DNA of 64,000 nt, taken from positions 163,380,080-163,444,079 of the forward strand of contig NC_080670.1 in assembly GCF_030247195.1 (NCBI RefSeq), written 5' to 3'. The notes under the pieces were generated by a model. That model saw nothing but the letters and a program-made list of their open reading frames with translations. It was not told where the DNA came from and ran no database searches. This document shows positions 58,605 through 64,000 of the stretch, piece after piece. Both the position numbers and the translations under genes were made by a program. Position 1 is the stretch's first letter, and every line of letters begins with the position of its first letter. This DNA comes from Topomyia yanbarensis (taxonomy: Eukaryota > Arthropoda > Insecta > Diptera > Culicidae).

Positions 58605-59320
58605 TTTCCAATCGAGGCCTGGAGGGACGAGTATTATATACCATTCGATTCAGTTCATCGAGATCGCAAAATGTCTGTGTGTGTTAAATAATGCCACTGT
58701 CATATCGCACTTTCGGTTCCGGAGTTCTGAGTTGAAGATCACACAGCAAATTCCCATATACACTGGTAACCCTATGATTTCCGAATGATGTAATACATAT
58801 TCAAATGGGTTCAAAACTACTTGGATTAGCGGGTCTAGATCACTAATGACCAATCAAAGCAGCTTTGACCACGTTTGCCACATATGACAGATCTTGATTC
58901 CCCCGAGGAACTCTCTGAGTTCCCGAGCTAATTTTACACCTATTTCCCAGCAGGCTTTTAACCAATTTTTACGGATTTGATTTTAAATGGAAGATATAAT
59001 ACTCTCATTGACTGCTGTTGAATTTCAATCAGTTCTGACTTTTGGTTCCTGAGTTACAGGGCGTAATACCACATAGATTAAAAATCTATTGAAATTGACT
59101 AAGCTAATTAAATATTATATTTTTGTTTGCTTCAAGTGTGTCAGCGTCGACATGTTGCTTATCAGGTTCGTGACAGTCGTGCACTTTTATATGCTAACCA
59201 AGAGTAATAACAATGAAATAGACAGTTCCACAATGTTATATTGAACGTAACCAGGTATTAAATCATTGTATGGATAAATGAGAAAGGTGCAATTGCACCA
59301 CTTGGTGGATAAAAACAGGT
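58605..59320 (+). repeat. Dispersed TTCCGG-type repeat, fairly complete copy
   Basis: It contains CGAGGCCTGGAGGGACGAG, AAAATGTCTGTGTGTG, CACTTTCGGTTCCGGAG, the TAGATCACTAATGACCAATC block and an end TGAGAAAGGTGCAATTGCAC..GGTGGA. It is the same family as 2.9-3.7 kb and 20.6-21.5 kb. It is non-coding. Confidence 0.65.
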
Positions 59321-59324
59321 TTTT

Positions 59325-60900
59325 TTTTTATTTTGCAAATGGTGAAAATTAGATGATTTTTACTTTGATACTTTGCAATTTATTCCTAAAAAAACAGCCA
59401 TTTTTAGCCTTAAAAATATTTTCCAAAGTATCAATTAGTTTCCAGTTAATATTTGGTCGGCGGTGTCGTCATCAAAACTATTCAAAGTACATATGGCAAT
59501 TTTAAGCCCCTCCCTCAACAAAATAGTATATCAAACAACATGAAAAGCTCTAAATAGCCTTACGTAATTAGTGTACGGCCCCTACGGACCTATTTTTAAG
59601 GGTAATTCAGTAAAATAGACATTAAAAAAATCGTCGTGACGATACAGAAAGTGTTAGTATATTCATTCAGTTTTTATATATTAATGCCACAATTGAAAAA
59701 TATTTCTTTCCATGGCAAAATACTGAAAAGTGACAATTAATCTCCGGGGGCTTCTCGTCGAAAACTTGTTGTGCGGCGTTCACCATAACTCAAAATCTAC
59801 TGGACCAATCATTTTGAAATTCGGTTCTTCTTCATATCATTCCCCAGGTAATTACAGAAGCTTTTATTTTTGGCTGAATTTTTGAATTTTTGGTAGCAAT
59901 AGTACTGCTAAACCGAAGCTTGTCAGGAATACGCCGATTCGCAATCGGAAGAATCCGACAGATCTAGCGTAAATTTCCACTTGGTCACACCATGCGTCGA
60001 AACAACGGCGAGAATGCTAAAGAAATGGCACAAGCGACAGAAGATGAGCAGATGCCTTGGCAAGCAGAGATGCTCCAGAAAAAGATGGGTAGGTAAATTC
60101 AGAGCCATGACCGAAGTGAAGTAGAATACACATAGGCTGATAATTCGAATGCTGCAATTCTTACTATCTTCTGCATGGTTGCATTAAAATCAGCTATCAG
60201 GTATTTCTGGTGGAAATCCTGACATAATTTTATATAAACTTTGAAAGGAGCATTTCATTTGTTGAGCAGCGAAATTCGCAAACAAAATAAGTAAAATGAA
60301 CATTGAGTCATTCAGCCGAACATAAAATAAGTCGGTCTTAATGTGGGTGTACAAATCCCGTCACACACGCACATGTTATACACTTAATCAGGTTCTACGG
60401 ATCGTTATTAAACTGTGTTTATAGCAGCATATACATACGATAATATGGAAAACGTTTTCCCAGTTTGCCCCAAGTACGAAACCATCAGCAGAAACTTTTA
60501 TCAGTATCCAATAAACATAATCTCCTTCACACAACACCACAGACAGTACTAATCGAATCGTCTATCGCATCGCGCCCGCATTGCCACTTGCCAGAAGAAA
60601 ACTAACCAAAGTGCACACTCCAGTATATACTAGACTTCCCATGAACATCAATAAGTTTAGACCTGTGTACAAAATTTCATGCGCGCGTTCAACCTCAAAC
60701 ATGCTTCGTCTCGATGTATACTGAGAAATAAAAATATGCGTAGTTAGCATACTTTCTATTCCCGTCTCCTTTATTCTACTGTGATTTTTATTCATTTTTA
60801 TTTTATATAGCATATACTTTTATTAAGAATTCAATGAGTGGATAGATCGAATATGTCCAATGTATAAAATTTACAGCAGAAGCAAGAGGCATAAATAAAG
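59325..60900. other. Intergenic stretch, nothing recognised
   Basis: AT-rich DNA with short frames only (59923-60108 and 60562-60813, minus), no motif. Confidence 0.4.
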
Positions 60901-60906
60901 TTCTGC

Positions 60907-61168
60907 GTGTACAGGTTCGCCTCGAACATCGAACCCAAGTGAACTTGTAAAAACTCTAGTTCAAACATTCGTGTACGTACACCGGGTGCGTACACGAGAA
61001 AGATTCGCACAAGACAAAAAGAGTCAACACTAGTGATGAGGAGAGTGAGAAAGGGAAAACTGGTGCCACGAACCTTTGTGTAGGCACATCGTGTGTACAT
61101 TGGGTTCGATTGTACAGGCGAACATTTGCACGTGTATTGGTACGAAATAGCGTGTTCGAGTTCGTACA
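60907..61168. repeat. Imperfect inverted repeat rich in GTTCG and GTACAC motifs
   Basis: GTGTACAGGTTCGCCTCGAAC at the left is loosely mirrored by GTTCGAGTTCGTACAC at the right. Inner GGTTCGAT / ATCGAACCC and GTACAC motifs add symmetry. A MITE is possible. Confidence 0.4.
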
Positions 61169-61169
61169 C

Positions 61170-62299
61170 AAAATGTGGGATTAATATGAGCACAGAATCA
61201 CAGCGAACATTGTGTATGATGTTCATTTGGGAAGACTGGTATATATACTCACCGCAGTGCACTGCGGAGCGCGCGCCGTGGTGAATTTATCTGAGTACGC
61301 CACATATAATTGAAAGAGGAAGAAAGCGGGGTCTCTTACATGCTCGCACCCAATCACTCCATCGCAACGCGCACTTCAAATTCGCTAATTAAGCTCCGAA
61401 GAAAGAGCTTTCTGATTTTTCTGTGATGTGTGATCATTGTATGCATGAAACTGACACACATGTGCATAATTGAAATGTACCTGGCGGCAGTCACGGAATA
61501 TATCGCTTCGAGCTGACACGAAAGGTAGCAACTATTACGAGATCAGAAAACAAAATGACAATTTTTCTTATGTTCCACTTTTATATGTTTGTCGCAGTAC
61601 ATTGACAAAAGTGCAATCCTACACTCAAAAAAGTAAACGTTATGTCTATTGATTTTACACATAGATTTTTGCAATTAGCGGAGGCATATAGACACTATTA
61701 GCTGACACATATACCCAATGTATGAAAAATTAATCTTACATTCACATTTCATAACTATAACGCACATGAAACCCGATTCTATAACAATATTTACGCATAT
61801 ATAACTTCTGCGTGTGCATACATATTGTATACAGTTAACACATATAAGGTATCTGTGCGCGTGCTAACATATTAACATTTCTTCTTCATATATGGATTTT
61901 AAGTGGTTTGAGGCAAATAGAATTAACGTTTGGATTTTTATCGAGCGTTACTACGCTGTTTGATCGAATTGTACGGACCAATCAGCGCAGATAATTACTA
62001 CTTTCACATAATACATTATTTTCGTTATTTATACTACTCGTACAGTTAAAGGAATCAAATATAACATACGTGCACTTATTTCCGATCAGATAGTGTAAAA
62101 ATATAGCGATCTCGATCAGGGCCCCATATTGAAACGTTAGAAGTATTCTACTTCAATAGAAGGAGCTGATCGAGTGGATGAAGACGAATCGGAAGCTATT
62201 TGAGAAACAGATCGCGACACTGGAAAAAGAAATGACGGAGGTGTCAAAAATGCTATCGAAAAATATTGCTGACGATTAGGGAGCGAAATTTCTAACAAA
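61170..62299. other. Intergenic stretch, nothing recognised
   Basis: AT-rich DNA with many CACATA/TATAC words between 61.6 and 61.9 kb but no defined repeat unit and no coding signal. Confidence 0.4.
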
Positions 62300-62307
62300 A
62301 TCAAACA

Positions 62308-63491
62308 TAGGGTGACCATACGTCCTGGTTTCCCAGGACATGTTCTGGTTTTGCATTGTCTGTCCTGGTGTCCTGGGAAGTCGAGGAAAATGCTTGATTT
62401 GTCCTGGTTTTTCTCCTGTAAGCCTAATATATTTCGTGAGAATGCGAGTGACCTATTCCTTCATATCTGAACTTTCAATTCAAAGCAAAACGCGTGACCA
62501 AATCTCAAATCACGCTGTGCACGTATGAAGGACAGACTCCTGCGTGTCCTACGTTGTTATACAAGAAGACACACTACGAGAAACCATGTACACAAACCTC
62601 TAACGAAGCAATATCAACTGCAAGCATACCCATCACACAGCCCTTCACCAACATCAACTAAATCACAAACCACCGGAGTTGCAGCTCTGGCACCAACGAA
62701 TACTGGAACAACAGAACGTACGCACAGCGTGAACGATCATTGTGGAGTGCCTACCACTTCCCAAACAACTGCCAGCACCACCGATATTAAAGTAAATAAC
62801 AAATAACACGGATACGCGATCGTGACCCGTAGGCCCCACAAGCAACTCAAACCAGGTAATCTTGAAAGCCCATACAACATTAACAGGGAGAATAGCATGA
62901 ACGAAAACGAGGGAAACGAACCAAACATTTCTTTCATCGCGACGTGCATGAATTGAATTTTGTTTTCTTTCAAATTCACGCAGGGATGTCAATTTTTTCA
63001 AGCTCGGGCTCAAACTGATATTATTTACACCAAGCTATCCGCCAGTTTTCATATAATCGATTAAACGGAGATATTTGTGGTAACAACGGTAGGTTTTGCT
63101 GCTCTCAAGTCGAGAGATAATGGTTGTCAATGGAGATTGCCAGGCATAGCGCAGGGACTTGGGATCACTGATGTTTCTGATTTTCGTCCATGTCGTGTTT
63201 TAGTACTGAAAACTCCTCGCCGGTACTGCACAGACCATCTCAGCATTAAACGTTTGCTTATGGTAGTGTAGCAAGAACTGCCACTGTGGAATTCCGATGA
63301 AAGATTTTCTGGCAGAGCTCTTCCTCCCAGACTCCCATAACTTTTTTACTGTGCAAGCTCTGCCTGCCAGACCCCAGAACTTTTTAACTGCCGAAAACAT
63401 GCGGAAAAGGCAATGTCGATTGAGAGGTAACGGGGGGGATCAGTACCCTTTCGACTGTCCTGGGTTTTTACTCGTCTGATATGGTCACCCT
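62308..63491. mobile_element. Non-autonomous hAT-like element with 8-bp target duplication
   Basis: Ends TAGGGTGACCATACGTCC (left) and the inverse ATATGGTCACCCT (right). Subterminal TCCTGGTTTCCCAGGACA and GACTGTCCTGGG also mirror each other. ATCAAACA is exactly duplicated at 62300-62307 and 63492-63499. The 1.18-kb interior has no transposase; the largest frames (62525-62806 plus, 62663-63013 minus) overlap and lack motifs. An 8-bp duplication and TAGGGTGACCA-type ends point to hAT. Confidence 0.82.
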
Positions 63492-63499
63492 ATCAAACA

Positions 63500-63716
63500 A
63501 AATGTGTGGATGTTGACCCAGAAGAACGTCCAAAGGGTGACCGAAGTCGATGAAGGCAGTGGAGAATAAGACAATGACGATGAAGTAGTAGAAATTGCCA
63601 TGTCGAAGCAGAGCTTCGATTCGTGTATTCGTGTAAGTCCAACGGGCGTATCCCACAGATGAACAAGCAAAATTACAAAGGCTTCCAAATTTTCGGGTAA
63701 TCCAGCGCAGTTCCAC
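63500..63716 (-). other. Possible exon or gene relic next to the hAT insertion
   Basis: This minus-strand frame is open from a stop just above 63716 down to the element. It encodes a hydrophobic-rich stretch (FYYFIVIVLFSTAFIDFG) followed by HPLDVLLGQHPHILFD. It has no ATG of its own. If the insertion is removed, the frame reads eight more residues and stops. It could be an interrupted exon of a membrane protein, but the family is not recognised. Confidence 0.22.
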
Positions 63717-63902
63717 TATTTAACACAGGGCTACAAAGCTTCCAATGACACCAACCGAGTTGAAATGTTTTGTTGCGTTCGGGCTGGAATCACAATACCA
63801 TTCGGCCAACATTCCGTATCACATTCTGTGAGGCTTTTTTACAGTGCGGACATCTATATGTCGTCATTACGAAAACTCTAACTTCCCGTATATTTCCTCA
63901 AG

Positions 63903-64000
63903 ATGTTCAAATTATGGAAAGGCATCGTGTCAGCAATAGAATACGTGGAAAATATCGAATCTTTCATCTTATTAATAGCTTTTGTATTAGTATTCTCTGG
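63903..64000 (+). CDS. Partial open frame, N-terminus only, cut by window end
   Basis: ATG at 63903 in good context (CTCAAGATGT) opens a frame that stays open to the window edge (32 complete codons). It begins MFKLWKGIVSAIEYVENIES and continues into a hydrophobic run (FILLIAFVLVFS) that could be a first transmembrane segment. An in-frame stop lies eight codons upstream, so this is a plausible start. The layout would suit a multi-pass membrane protein such as an insect chemoreceptor, but 32 residues are too few to assign a family. Confidence 0.35.
   Translation, partial: MFKLWKGIVSAIEYVENIESFILLIAFVLVFS

Noticed and set aside
60907..61168. Hormone or stress response element cluster (GTTCG/GTACAC words)
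   Set aside because: The words are arranged as an inverted repeat, which is better explained by a degraded MITE.

Overview
This window looks like repeat-rich intergenic DNA from an insect, most likely a mosquito of the Aedes/Culex type. It is AT-rich, has no long open reading frames and no bacterial-style gene packing. It does contain tRNA-derived SINEs, degenerate non-LTR retrotransposons of the Jockey and RTE types, a Penelope-like element, an LTR retroelement and many palindromic MITE-like elements, often nested in one another. The organism call is an inference from this repeat mix; no diagnostic host gene is present. No complete protein-coding host gene could be recognised.

Layout. 1-1.8 kb: no recognised feature. 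1.8-2.9 kb: TA-flanked palindromic element. 2.9-3.7 kb: about 2.3 tandem copies of a ~338-bp dispersed repeat, running into a broken Jockey-type endonuclease/reverse-transcriptase element (3.7-5.55 kb). 5.6-17 kb: mostly unique AT-rich DNA with a GC-rich repeat module in two inverted copies, a tandemly duplicated TATA+Inr promoter-like segment (7.56-7.9 kb), a tiny TA-flanked MITE (8.2 kb) and a ~570-bp tandem duplication (11.6-12.7 kb). 17.1-20.3 kb: a 3.2-kb foldback element whose arms contain ~150-bp direct subrepeats. 20.6-22.9 kb: nested hAT-like and pogo-like MITEs. 23.3-24.0 kb: a Penelope-like GIY-YIG endonuclease remnant with a hammerhead-like motif. 24.0-25.6 kb: GC-rich tract ending in ~118-bp tandem repeats. 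25.7 and 27.5 kb: two SINEs in opposite orientation. 27.7-38 kb: MITEs plus a few weak exon-like signals.

39.1-43.9 kb: an LTR retroelement with two identical 195-bp LTRs, a CTAAT target duplication, primer-binding site and polypurine tract (minus orientation), but no recognisable gag-pol. It sits inside an older palindromic element. 44.6-49.0 kb: three copies of a ~0.6-kb palindromic family (a fourth is at 34.8 kb). One of them is split by two later insertions whose junctions can be read from the sequence. 49-53.5 kb: mostly unique. 53.5-64 kb: a near-perfect hairpin, a (TC)20 microsatellite, more MITEs, an RTE endonuclease fossil (minus strand), a non-autonomous hAT-like element with an 8-bp target duplication (62.3-63.5 kb) and the start of an open frame that runs off the right edge.

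The parts do not form a functional gene system. They record successive transposition events whose relative order can be read from nesting.
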